In this document: positions 18,256 through 26,315 of the stretch, piece by piece | Numbering within the stretch: the stretch's first letter is position 1 | How the letters are laid out: every line of letters starts with the position of its first letter | Source: Pseudomonadota bacterium | GTDB taxonomy: Bacteria; Desulfobacterota; Desulfobulbia; Desulfobulbales; SURF-16 | NCBI GenBank assembly: GCA_018822545.1 | Contig: JAHJKA010000075.1 | Coordinates: 1-49,573, forward strand | Direction: 5' to 3' | DNA length: 49,573 nt | Made by a program: the position numbers and the translations under genes | Notes under the pieces: generated by a model | Told to the model about the DNA's origin: nothing | The model's database searches: none | Seen by the model: the letters and a program-made list of their open reading frames with translations, nothing else

Positions 18256-19320
18256 ATGAAAATTACAATTGAAAAAGCAGCCCCTTCTGAGCTGAAGGCA
18301 AAACCGGACGAAAACAATCTCGGGTTTGGAAAGTATTTCACCGACCACATGCTCCAGATGGACTATGTCGACGGGGCCTGGCAGAATGGCGAGATAAAAA
18401 AATATGGTCCTTTTTCCATGGATCCGGCGGCCATGGCCCTTCATTACGGTCAGACGATTTTTGAAGGCATGAAGGCCTACCGGGGCAAGGACAATAAGAT
18501 CTACCTCTTTCGTCCCAAGGAGAATCTGGCTCGGTTCAATCGCTCGGCCCGTCGCATGTGCATGGCGGAGGTGGATATTGATCTGGTCTATGAGGGTATC
18601 CGTAAACTCCTTGAGGTTGATCAGGAGTGGGTGCCCTCTGCCCAGGGTGCCACCCTCTATATCCGCCCCACCATGATCGCCACTGAAGCCGCTCTGGGTG
18701 TACGCCCTTCCAAGCGTTATATCTTCTTTACCATTATGTGCCCGGTTGGTGCCTATTACCCGGAGGGTTTTAATCCGGTGAAGATTTTCGTCACCGATAA
18801 ATATGTGCGGGCTGTGCGCGGCGGCGTGGGCGAGGCCAAGACCGGTGGTAATTATGCTGCCTCAATCATGGCGGCCATTGAGGCCCAGAAGCAGGGTTTT
18901 ACCCAAGTGCTCTGGCTTGATGCCTGCGATCGCCAGACCATTGAAGAGGTGGGTACCATGAACATCTTCTTTGTCATTGGTGACGAACTCATCACCCCGC
19001 CTCTTCTGGGCTCCATCCTGCCCGGGATCACTAGGGATTCGGTTATTACGCTCACCCGGGACTGGGGTTTCAAGGTGGTGGAGCGGCCTATTACCATTGA
19101 TGAGGTTTTCGCGGCCAACGCCAAGGGGCAGCTCAAAGAGGTTTTTGGTACCGGTACCGCCGCCATTATTTCACCGGTGGGCTCTCTTCATTTTAAGGGC
19201 CAGGAATGCCTGATCAACAACGGCAAGACCGGCGAACTCTCCCAGCGTCTCTTTGATGACCTGCAGGCCATCCAGTATGGCTACAAGGAAGATCCCTACG
19301 GCTGGGTAGAAACCATCTGA
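18256..19320 (+). CDS. ilvE: Branched-chain amino acid aminotransferase
   Basis: A 354-residue PLP enzyme of fold type IV, long form (BCAT type 2, as in eukaryotes and many bacteria, rather than the 300-residue E. coli form). Lys195 in GEAKTGGNYAAS is the expected PLP lysine. EVGTMNIFFV (about 232-241) and GTGTAAIISPVG (about 298-309) are conserved phosphate- and substrate-binding stretches. It catalyses the last step of leucine, isoleucine and valine synthesis, or the first of their degradation, with 2-oxoglutarate/glutamate. Monocistronic: a 15-bp hairpin follows. Confidence 0.93.
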   Translation: MKITIEKAAPSELKAKPDENNLGFGKYFTDHMLQMDYVDGAWQNGEIKKYGPFSMDPAAMALHYGQTIFEGMKAYRGKDNKIYLFRPKENLARFNRSARRMCMAEVDIDLVYEGIRKLLEVDQEWVPSAQGATLYIRPTMIATEAALGVRPSKRYIFFTIMCPVGAYYPEGFNPVKIFVTDKYVRAVRGGVGEAKTGGNYAASIMAAIEAQKQGFTQVLWLDACDRQTIEEVGTMNIFFVIGDELITPPLLGSILPGITRDSVITLTRDWGFKVVERPITIDEVFAANAKGQLKEVFGTGTAAIISPVGSLHFKGQECLINNGKTGELSQRLFDDLQAIQYGYKEDPYGWVETI

Positions 19321-19351
19321 TTTTTTAAAGAAATAAAGAAGTTCAAGAATA

Positions 19352-19393
19352 AGAGAAATAAAGAAGCCTGTGAAACCACTTCTTTATTTCTCT
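19352..19393 (+). terminator. Hairpin terminator after ilvE
   Basis: AGAGAAATAAAGAAG (19352-19366) pairs perfectly with CTTCTTTATTTCTCT (19379-19393), loop 12 bases. Downstream sequence is very pyrimidine-rich with runs of T, in keeping with an intrinsic terminator although the stem is A/T-rich. Confidence 0.65.
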
Positions 19394-19521
19394 ACTTTCT
19401 CTATTTCTACACTTCTTTTTTTTCTTCCTTCCGTTTTACTCCTGTCTTTTGCTACACTAAAGCTCCTTAAGGGCAAACATTGGGGGCAATTGGGCCCTGT
19501 TGTGTAGAAAATGAGAGAAAA

Positions 19522-21711
19522 ATGGACGACAACGGCTTATATATTCAGCTCTTTAGTATCCATGGTCTGATTCGCGGCACCAGCCAGGAGTTGGGACGCG
19601 ATGCCGATACCGGCGGCCAGGTCAAATATGTCCTGGAGCTTGCCAGGGCCCTGGCGGCCCGAGACGATGTGGCCCAGGTCGATCTGGTCACCCGCTTCAT
19701 CGACGACAAGGCGGTGTCCAAGGATTACAGCCAGATTATTGAACCCCTTTCCGACAAGGCGCGTCTGGTGCGCATCGCCTGCGGCGGCCGCCACTATATC
19801 CGCAAGGAACTGCTCTGGCCGCATCTTCAGGAGTTTGTCGATAACACCATCCGCTTTATCCGAAGCGAAAACAGGGTGCCTGATCTCTTCCACGGCCATT
19901 ATGCCGATGGCGGGCTGGTGGCCATGGAACTTGCTGCCGCCTTTGACGCCCCCCTTATCTTCACCGGCCATTCCATGGGCCGCAATAAGATGGCCAAGCT
20001 CCTGGCCGACGGCATGAGCCATGCCGCCATTGATAAGCAGTATCATATGGATATCCGCATCGAGGTTGAAGAGGAGATCATCAGGCATGCCGACCAGATC
20101 ATCACCTCTACCCAGCAGGAGATCGATAAGCAGTACGGCCTTTACGATAATTTCCAGTCAGGGCACTTTGAAGTGATCCCGCCCGGCATCGATATGACCA
20201 CCTTCTACCCCTATTACGATTCCCTGCTCGACAGCGATATGCTGAGCCAGGAGGTCAAGCAGACCAGGATGACCCTGCTCGCCGAGCTCCACCGCTTCTG
20301 GACCCAACCGGGCAAGCCCTTTATCCTGGTGCTGTGCCGGCCCGACCACCGCAAGAACATCACCGGCCTCATCGAGGCCTATGGCCGCAACAAGGAGCTC
20401 CAGGCCCTGGCCAATCTCGCCGTTTTTGCCGGCATCCGTCAGGACATCACCACCATGGAGGAAAACGAGCAGGCCGTGCTCACCGACATGCTGCTGCAGA
20501 TGGACCGCTTTAACCTCTACGGCAAGATGGCTATCCCGAAAAAACATGATTTTTCCACCGAGGTGCCGGAGCTCTACCGGCTCTGTGCCGAGGCCAGGGG
20601 TGTTTTTGTCAACCCTGCCCTGGTGGAACCTTTTGGCCTCACCCTGATCGAGGCCTCGGCCTGTGGCCTGCCCATTGTCGCCACTGATGACGGCGGCCCG
20701 GTGGATATCGTCAACAATTGCCAAAACGGTATTCTGGTCAATGCCAAGGACCCTGAGGAGATCGGCAGGGCCATTCAGTCCATCCTGGTTGAGCCCAAGC
20801 TCTGGGATAGCTACTCAAACAATGGCATTAACGGCGTGCTCAGCCATTACTCCTGGCAGGCCCATTGTCAAAAAACCATGGACCAGTTCCGCAAGGTTTT
20901 TCCCGATCTTCTTTCTCCTGTCAGCCTGGATGAATCTTCCCTGCCGGCTGCGGCCCGCAAGCGCCCCTCCTTTGGTAAGCGTCTCACCAGTCTTGATCAT
21001 CTCTTTATCACCGATATCGACAATACCCTGATCGGTGATGACGAAAGTCTGTATAAACTCCTGGATCTGCTTGATGAGAATCGTGACAGGATGGCCTGGG
21101 GTGTTGCCACCGGTCGCAGCGTCGGGCTGACCCTGGACGCCATGACCGAGTATAATATTCCCATTCCCGATGTCCTGATCTGTTCGGTGGGTACCGAGAT
21201 CTATTATGGCCCGGATCTGCGTATGGACAAGGGGTGGCAGCAGCATGTCTCCTATCGCTGGCAGCCGGAAAAGATCAAGGAGATCCTGGGGGCGGTGAAG
21301 TTTCTCACCTTCCAGGAGTCCGAGGGCCAGCGCAGCCATAAGATCAGCTATTATATGGCCGATGATTATGACTATCTGGCCTGGGTCCACCATGTTTTGG
21401 ACGAGGCTAAGCTCCAGTGCGAGGTCATCTACTCCCACGGCCAGTTTCTCGACATCCTGCCGCTCAGGGCCTCCAAGGGTAAGGCCATTGAGTACGTCAT
21501 CGACAAGTTCGGCTTTCCACCCCGCTTTGTGATGGTCTCCGGCGACTCCGGTAATGACGAGGACATGCTGCTGGGCCAGACCCGCGGCCTGGTGGTGGGC
21601 AATTACGCTGAAGAGCTGGAGAAGCTCAAGGGCAAACCGCGCCTCTATTTCAGCAAGGAGCCCTATGCCGCCGGTATCATCGATGGCCTTCATCATTTCG
21701 GATTGGTGTAA
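19522..21711 (+). CDS. Sucrose-phosphate synthase with C-terminal HAD (SPP-like) domain
   Basis: A 729-residue cytosolic GT4 glycosyltransferase fused to a HAD module. The N-terminus FSIHGLIRGTSQELGRDADT matches the SPS/sucrose synthase acceptor-site region. RPDHRKNITGLIEAYG (about 273-288) and EPFGLTLIEASACGLPI (about 370) carry the donor-site basic residues and the E-X7-E motif. From about residue 490 a HAD domain begins (LFITDIDNTLIGDD, with the DxD pair) and ends with VSGDSGNDEDMLLG. The enzyme should join UDP/ADP-glucose and fructose 6-phosphate, and the fused domain may remove the phosphate to give sucrose. The ATG at 19522 is chosen because homology begins there; the ATG-like codon 14 codons earlier adds unrelated residues. 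No sucrose transporter or sucrase is beside it. Confidence 0.9.
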   Translation: MDDNGLYIQLFSIHGLIRGTSQELGRDADTGGQVKYVLELARALAARDDVAQVDLVTRFIDDKAVSKDYSQIIEPLSDKARLVRIACGGRHYIRKELLWPHLQEFVDNTIRFIRSENRVPDLFHGHYADGGLVAMELAAAFDAPLIFTGHSMGRNKMAKLLADGMSHAAIDKQYHMDIRIEVEEEIIRHADQIITSTQQEIDKQYGLYDNFQSGHFEVIPPGIDMTTFYPYYDSLLDSDMLSQEVKQTRMTLLAELHRFWTQPGKPFILVLCRPDHRKNITGLIEAYGRNKELQALANLAVFAGIRQDITTMEENEQAVLTDMLLQMDRFNLYGKMAIPKKHDFSTEVPELYRLCAEARGVFVNPALVEPFGLTLIEASACGLPIVATDDGGPVDIVNNCQNGILVNAKDPEEIGRAIQSILVEPKLWDSYSNNGINGVLSHYSWQAHCQKTMDQFRKVFPDLLSPVSLDESSLPAAARKRPSFGKRLTSLDHLFITDIDNTLIGDDESLYKLLDLLDENRDRMAWGVATGRSVGLTLDAMTEYNIPIPDVLICSVGTEIYYGPDLRMDKGWQQHVSYRWQPEKIKEILGAVKFLTFQESEGQRSHKISYYMADDYDYLAWVHHVLDEAKLQCEVIYSHGQFLDILPLRASKGKAIEYVIDKFGFPPRFVMVSGDSGNDEDMLLGQTRGLVVGNYAEELEKLKGKPRLYFSKEPYAAGIIDGLHHFGLV

Positions 21712-21714
21712 CGG

Positions 21715-21826
21715 CAGAATTCAGAATACAGGATTGAGAAATCAGTAGAAAAAACCTGGAGTCCCCCAACAAGAAAGGCGATCAGGGATTGCCCCTGAGC
21801 GCCTTTCTTCTGCATTCTGAATTCTG
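21715..21826. repeat. Nested palindromic intergenic repeat (GAATTCTGAATTCTG type)
   Basis: CAGAATTCAGAATACA (21715-21730) and TGCATTCTGAATTCTG (21811-21826) are inverted with one mismatch and enclose the terminator at 21771-21809. A further TCCTGAATTCTGG copy follows at about 21829-21841. It looks like a dispersed repeat that has settled between two convergent genes. Confidence 0.6.
21771..21809. terminator. Strong terminator hairpin between convergent genes
   Basis: AAGAAAGGCG (21771-21780) pairs with CGCCTTTCTT (21800-21809), and inside it TCAGGG pairs with CCCTGA, giving a 16-bp stem with one internal mismatch and a 5-base loop. It probably ends both the sucrose-phosphate synthase and FKBP transcripts. 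Confidence 0.75.
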
Positions 21827-21847
21827 ACTCCTGAATTCTGGTTTTTC

Positions 21848-22522
21848 TTATTTTCCTTTGACGGCGAGGAGCTCGACATCAAAGATCAAGGTGGCATGGG
21901 GAGTGATGGTGGCGCCGGCACCCCGAGCACCATAGGCCAGATCCGAGGGGATAAACAACTGCCACTTGGCCCCTTCCTTCATCAACTGCAGAGCTTCCGT
22001 CCAGCCCTTGATGACGCCGTTAACCGGAAATTCAATGGGGTTGCCCCGCTGGTAGGAGCTGTCAAACTCGGTACCGTTGATCAAGGTGCCGCGGTAATGA
22101 ACCTTGACCGTGTCGGTGGCGGTTGGTGTTTTGCCGGAGCCTGCCGTGAGCACCTTGTACTGTAAACCGCTTGCCGTTACCTGTACCCCGTCTTTTTTCT
22201 TGTTGGCCGCTAAAAAGGCCGCGCCTTCCTGAAGAGCGGCCTCACCCTTTTTGGCCATCTCCATCTCCCTGGCCTCGCGCACACGTTGCATGGTCACCTG
22301 GACCTCTTCTTGGCTCAGTTTTGGCTCCGCGCCACTCTTCACATCCTCAAGGGCCTGTAAGAATGCCGCTTGATCAAGGTCAATGCCATCTTTTGTTAAT
22401 TGCTGGCCTATTTGAAAGCCAACAATATAGCTGGTTTTCTGTTTGTCGGTTTTGAGGTCAACGGCCAGGGCCTGGCTGGAAAAAAGGAGAAGGGCGAGAG
22501 AGGCAAGGATGAGCTTGTGCAT
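21848..22522 (-). CDS. FKBP-type peptidyl-prolyl cis-trans isomerase (FkpA/Mip-like)
   Basis: A 224-residue exported foldase. Signal peptide MHKLILASLALLLFSSQALA; an FKBP_N dimerisation helix domain follows (about 23-110, TSYIVGFQIGQQLTKDGIDL). The FKBP_C catalytic domain starts near 125 (VTASGLQYKVLTAGSGKTPT) and contains VKVHYRGTLINGTEFDSS, VIKGWTEALQLMKEGAKW and the final ATLIFDVELLAV. The start at 22522 is taken because the signal peptide begins there; a longer frame adds 46 non-conserved residues. It should assist folding of envelope proteins in the periplasm, fitting the adhesin genes upstream on the same strand. Confidence 0.92.
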   Translation of the reverse strand: MHKLILASLALLLFSSQALAVDLKTDKQKTSYIVGFQIGQQLTKDGIDLDQAAFLQALEDVKSGAEPKLSQEEVQVTMQRVREAREMEMAKKGEAALQEGAAFLAANKKKDGVQVTASGLQYKVLTAGSGKTPTATDTVKVHYRGTLINGTEFDSSYQRGNPIEFPVNGVIKGWTEALQLMKEGAKWQLFIPSDLAYGARGAGATITPHATLIFDVELLAVKGK

Positions 22523-22836
22523 AACAGACCTTTGGCATGGGTTTGAGGTGGAACAACAACTGTATCGACAGGAACCAGGTAAGCACTTTTTCAAAAATGG
22601 AGCAATTATTAAATCCAAAGAATAAAGAAGAGCTTGCAAGGTGGATTGGGGCGATACCATAAATCCCCGCTTATTTCCGTGGATTCTGTGGCAAAGAAAG
22701 AGGTTTGTTTTTTTCTCCTGAATTCTTACTTCTGCTATTCCCCAGTTTTCCCCTCAATAGCGGCAGCCAGTGCCCATAAGGCGTCTGACTTTCATTGTTG
22801 CGATAATAAGAAGGAAAGGCGGCCCCGGGCAGTATG
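22523..22836. other. 314-bp intergenic gap
   Basis: Lies between the stop of the papain-like gene (22837) and the start of the FKBP gene (22522), both on the minus strand. It must hold the FKBP promoter, but no clear -35/-10 pair or terminator was identified. No gene is supported here. Confidence 0.4.
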
Positions 22837-23484
22837 TCAGCTTTTTTTGAATAAGGTGTCCTCGGAGAGCTTAACCAGCTCGATCCAGGGCACATTGCTG
22901 GCGTTGATCTCCTGGAAGTCGGCTGGGGTGTAGGCGTTGGGCACGTAATTTCTGGAGATGAGCCCTATTTCCATAAGGGTGTGGGCAACCAACTCCGAGC
23001 AGAAGTAGTTGTTGTCCGTGGCCGCTTGGTTGTGGAAGCGACCCTTGACCAGGTCGCGGGCCAGGTCAAGGGTGCAGGGAAAGCCCCGGTCGGTGGCATG
23101 CACCGCATCGATCACTGATCTTAAGGCGCCGGCGTAGATGGTGGGGAAGTCCGGGAAGAGGAAGCGGCGGATGGCGAATTTGTCGTCGGTGTGCTCGATA
23201 TAATCGGAGGCGATGCGGGCTTTGGCATCCACCAACATCGGCCCTGGTTTGATCTGGCCGGTGATCACATCCGGCAGGTCGTTGGCATCGGAGGACTCCC
23301 AGATCAACAGCTGGTCAGAGTCCAGGCCGATGTCCCTGGCCTGGACGATCATGCAGACATGGCTCCACTCGGAGGCCTCAACGATCTCAATGGCTTCACT
23401 GACCCATTCAGTGCCATGGGCCAACATGATATCGCCGGTGCGGAGTGACGGCAGCATCTCGGCCACGCTGGCATAACGTTTCAT
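22837..23484 (-). CDS. Permuted papain-like amidase/peptidase (YiiX/NlpC-P60 type)
   Basis: A 215-residue protein without a signal peptide. LRTGDIMLAHGTEW and SEWSHVCMIV (His42) at the N-terminus and NYFCSELVAHTLMEIG (Cys about 160) near the C-terminus give the His-before-Cys order of circularly permuted NlpC/P60 (YiiX-like, LRAT-like) enzymes. Known members cleave or transfer acyl or peptide amide bonds in lipids or cell-wall peptides. Substrate here is unknown. It sits between the FKBP gene and the secreted hydrolase gene on the same strand but is well separated from both, so operon membership is doubtful. Confidence 0.72.
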   Translation of the reverse strand: MKRYASVAEMLPSLRTGDIMLAHGTEWVSEAIEIVEASEWSHVCMIVQARDIGLDSDQLLIWESSDANDLPDVITGQIKPGPMLVDAKARIASDYIEHTDDKFAIRRFLFPDFPTIYAGALRSVIDAVHATDRGFPCTLDLARDLVKGRFHNQAATDNNYFCSELVAHTLMEIGLISRNYVPNAYTPADFQEINASNVPWIELVKLSEDTLFKKS

Positions 23485-23660
23485 GGGTTTCCCCTTTTGT
23501 TTTGAGGTGAGTTGGGTCTGGCGGCCTGGACGCGCCCAGGTGAGCTTGGCCGGGAATCAAGGCGTCAGGTTTTGCGCTGGGGTGCATTGAGCACTCCACA
23601 CCTGGGATTGGTGGAATTGGCAAGAGTATCTCATTCTGTTGCCCAGCATACCTCACAGTT

Positions 23661-23701
23661 GCAGAGAACGGCAGGACCAGCAAACCCCTGCCGTCCTCTG
23701 C
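23661..23701 (-). terminator. Hairpin just after the secreted hydrolase gene
   Basis: GCAGAGAACGGCAGG (23661-23675) pairs with CCTGCCGTCCTCTGC (23687-23701) with one A-C mismatch, 11-base loop. It starts eight bases past the stop of the minus-strand gene. No T-run follows, so termination may be inefficient or rho-dependent; the hairpin may instead protect the 3' end. Confidence 0.5.
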
Positions 23702-23708
23702 AGGAAGA

Positions 23709-25913
23709 CTAAGGTCTGCCTTTGTTGTGTTTGGTTTTCTTATGTCGTTTTCCTTGATCGTGGGGCACGGTGACAATGACCTTGCCGGTTGAGCTGTTGC
23801 CAACGGCATCGAGGCATTCTGTCGTGACCGTATAGAGGCGATCACCTCTTTTTCGATCTCTCTCCGCTCTCAGCTTAACGGTATTGTCGCCTACTATCTC
23901 CCAGTCAGGAGATCGACGTCCAAAAAACCAGTGGTGTTTTTCCGGCTCATTACTCGTTACGGAGGTTATCCGGCAGGTCGGCGCTGCTTCGCAGTTATCG
24001 GCCACCGAGACAGCGACGGTCACGAGGGTCATCTTGTGGTTTGGCGGCCAGAGGGTATTCGGAGTCGCTGCGATACCGGCAATCACCGGTTCGGTTATAT
24101 CGTGGACGGCAACGGTTTGCAGCTGCGTCGTCGAGTTGTTGTTGGCATCTTCGTAGGCCCAGCGCACCTCAAAATCACCTTGCGTTGAGTAAGCGAGAGG
24201 ATCTGAGGTATACCCCGTGATCTGGCCTGCGCAATTATCGGTGGCCACCGGCAGCGTGGTTATGGTGGCTGAACACTCACCCTCGACAACAGGCAGCGTC
24301 TCCATGGCAGGCCTTGGCGGCAGCGTGTCGGCAACAATAACAGTTTGTGGTTGCGTTGCCGTATTGCCGGCTCTGTCGACATAACTCCACTCCAGCCAAT
24401 AGGCGCCTTGCTCGGTATAGCTGAGGGGATCGGTTGTCGTTCCGTCAAGCAAACCATCGACATTATCCGTGGCTTTTGGCGGTTCGGAGAGGGTTACGGT
24501 ACATTGGCCGGCAATGGCAGCCAGGTTTTCGACATTGGGAACGGGGGGCTCGTCATCGCCAGGGGCGGTGCCGCGGAAGGCCTGGAGGGTATCCCAGGTC
24601 GAGGGGGTGATCCTGGGGGCGAGATTCTCAAGCCAGTACACCACATCCGAGTTGTAAACACGCGCAGGGAATATGCCTAACACGTACCTCGGGACCCAGG
24701 CCCCGAATGTCCGGCGCTCGTCGCCGAGGAAGACAAGGCGTTTCTCCACGGAGAATGGTGTGGATACCCGTAGTTCGTGGCCCAAGTTTAACCATGAATA
24801 AGCAAGATCACGGCCGCCAAAGAAGAGAGGAATGAAGCTGGTCTGTTGAATGGCGACGTGGTAATTGGCATGGGGCCAGGGGGCTGGCAGGTCAAAGAGA
24901 CCCCACATCCTATCGACCAGGATCTTAAAGTCGTCCTTGGTGTTGACGCCGGCCCCGATAATGGTGTCTTGTTTTATGGTCAGGGGCACCTCGCCCCACT
25001 CGTTCGAGGTCAATAACTGCTCAGCAATCACCTGGGACACTTCGGCCACGACGCGATAGTCAGTCATTTCGCCCAGAATGCCGGACAGGCCAACCGAATG
25101 GCCGTAAAGTTGCTGGTTGCCCATCATTGTTTCGTGGCTGCCGGGGGTACGTACGACGAGAAGGTTGGTAGGGCTCCCCGCCGTCTTCTTGGGGATGACC
25201 GCCTCAAAAGGATAGGACCGTTCATCCTCGGCATACACCCCCACATATTGGTTTACCTTCGGGTCCAGGATAAAATACTCCCCCTGGGCGGCAGCCGGAT
25301 CAGATCCTCCGGGGACAGGATCAAAGGCCAGAATGTTTATTTTTTTGACGCCGGCATGCCCGGCTGCCTTGTGCGCAACGCGCAGGGCAGATATGCCGCC
25401 CCGGCTGAAACCAACAAGGTTGAGGATCACCTGATCATTAGGATGTTTGTTAAGCAGCGTGATTAAGCCGCTTAACGCCTCGACATCAATATTGTGCCAG
25501 GTTCTGGTGCCGAAGTCCGGATCCATCGAGCCTAACAGGGCGATAAGATCGACTATGCGAAGAAGAGGGGGCAGGGCCAGGGTCCAGGAAGAAGTTCCGG
25601 CGCCGTTGACGAAGTACTTGAAATGAGTAGCCTCACTGTCGGCAATAGCCAGGGGGGGCCATGTGCCGGTATAGATATCGAAGGCATCATGCTCGATGGC
25701 CACCGAGTCATCATGTTCTTCATAAAGTGAAGACAGCAGTTCCGGGTTGTTCCAGGGCGAGGCGGAACTGTCGTAATCGTTCCATGTCATGCCGGTGCCG
25801 GCCAGATAAATGGTGAGCACGCGGTCGGCGGCGCCGGCGCTTGCGGTCATCATTAACAGGCTGACCATCAGCATGCAAAACGGTGCTGATATTCGGTGCA
25901 ATTTGATCTTCAT
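23709..25913 (-). CDS. Secreted alpha/beta-hydrolase-like protein with C-terminal Ig/HYR-like repeats
   Basis: A 734-residue exported protein. Signal peptide near residues 1-29 (APFCMLMVSLLMMTASAGAA). Residues 30-430 resemble the DUF2235-type hydrolase fold: nucleophile elbow LVGFSRGG with Ser170, then AFDPVPG with Asp198 and RTPGSHETMMG with a candidate catalytic His near 262. Residues about 460-715 contain three repeats with paired cysteines (AIAGQCTVTLSEPPKATDN, VVEGECSATITTLPVATDN, TPNTLWPPNHKM) as in HYR/Ig-like surface modules. The tail is basic (RHKKTKHNKGRP). The start at 25913 has GGTGA five bases upstream; an ATG four codons earlier is possible. A secreted lipase/esterase-like role is inferred; the catalytic triad needs checking. 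Confidence 0.65.
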   Translation of the reverse strand: MKIKLHRISAPFCMLMVSLLMMTASAGAADRVLTIYLAGTGMTWNDYDSSASPWNNPELLSSLYEEHDDSVAIEHDAFDIYTGTWPPLAIADSEATHFKYFVNGAGTSSWTLALPPLLRIVDLIALLGSMDPDFGTRTWHNIDVEALSGLITLLNKHPNDQVILNLVGFSRGGISALRVAHKAAGHAGVKKINILAFDPVPGGSDPAAAQGEYFILDPKVNQYVGVYAEDERSYPFEAVIPKKTAGSPTNLLVVRTPGSHETMMGNQQLYGHSVGLSGILGEMTDYRVVAEVSQVIAEQLLTSNEWGEVPLTIKQDTIIGAGVNTKDDFKILVDRMWGLFDLPAPWPHANYHVAIQQTSFIPLFFGGRDLAYSWLNLGHELRVSTPFSVEKRLVFLGDERRTFGAWVPRYVLGIFPARVYNSDVVYWLENLAPRITPSTWDTLQAFRGTAPGDDEPPVPNVENLAAIAGQCTVTLSEPPKATDNVDGLLDGTTTDPLSYTEQGAYWLEWSYVDRAGNTATQPQTVIVADTLPPRPAMETLPVVEGECSATITTLPVATDNCAGQITGYTSDPLAYSTQGDFEVRWAYEDANNNSTTQLQTVAVHDITEPVIAGIAATPNTLWPPNHKMTLVTVAVSVADNCEAAPTCRITSVTSNEPEKHHWFFGRRSPDWEIVGDNTVKLRAERDRKRGDRLYTVTTECLDAVGNSSTGKVIVTVPHDQGKRHKKTKHNKGRP

Positions 25914-26185
25914 TTTATTCACCATTTTTGAGATTAATCGGTATGCTTCCAGTACGTCAACGAGGCGTTAGGGGGCGAACGGTGATGCGGTGGGCGATAT
26001 AACGCTGCTCATCAGTTGCGATGAGGCGAGTCAGTCGGCATTGAGCAGAGGGTTTTCAATTTTTTTTGTTGAGAGCCGTGGGCATTATGCACGTCTCTGT
26101 TTTAAATGCAAAGGGTGTGCCAAAGAATAAGGTGTGTTATTTCAAGTGGTTGGCGGCAATGCCAGGCGTGATGGTGGCCCTTTTG

Positions 26186-26200
26186 GGGACACGGTGTCCC
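26186..26200. repeat. Palindrome GGGACAC-G-GTGTCCC
   Basis: A perfect 7-bp inverted repeat around one base, with flanking GCCC/GGGC able to extend it. It shares the 11-mer GGGACACGGTG with the palindrome at 33566-33602, on the other side of the adhesin genes. Confidence 0.6.
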
Positions 26201-26231
26201 TTAATAGGGCAGAGCCAAGGAGGGGGTATGA

Positions 26232-26266
26232 CGGTGGGTATGGGGCCAGGGCGCCCCGACCCACCG
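26232..26266 (-). terminator. Stable hairpin after the YadA-type gene
   Basis: CGGTGGGT (26232-26239) pairs perfectly with ACCCACCG (26259-26266), and inside it GGGGC pairs with GCCCC around a 6-base loop. It lies 50 bp past the minus-strand stop. There is no T-run, so it is a probable, not certain, transcript end. Confidence 0.5.
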
Positions 26267-26315
26267 CTCTCTCTGCCAGAACGATCCCTTGCGCGATACA
26301 CGGCGGCTGCCAGGG

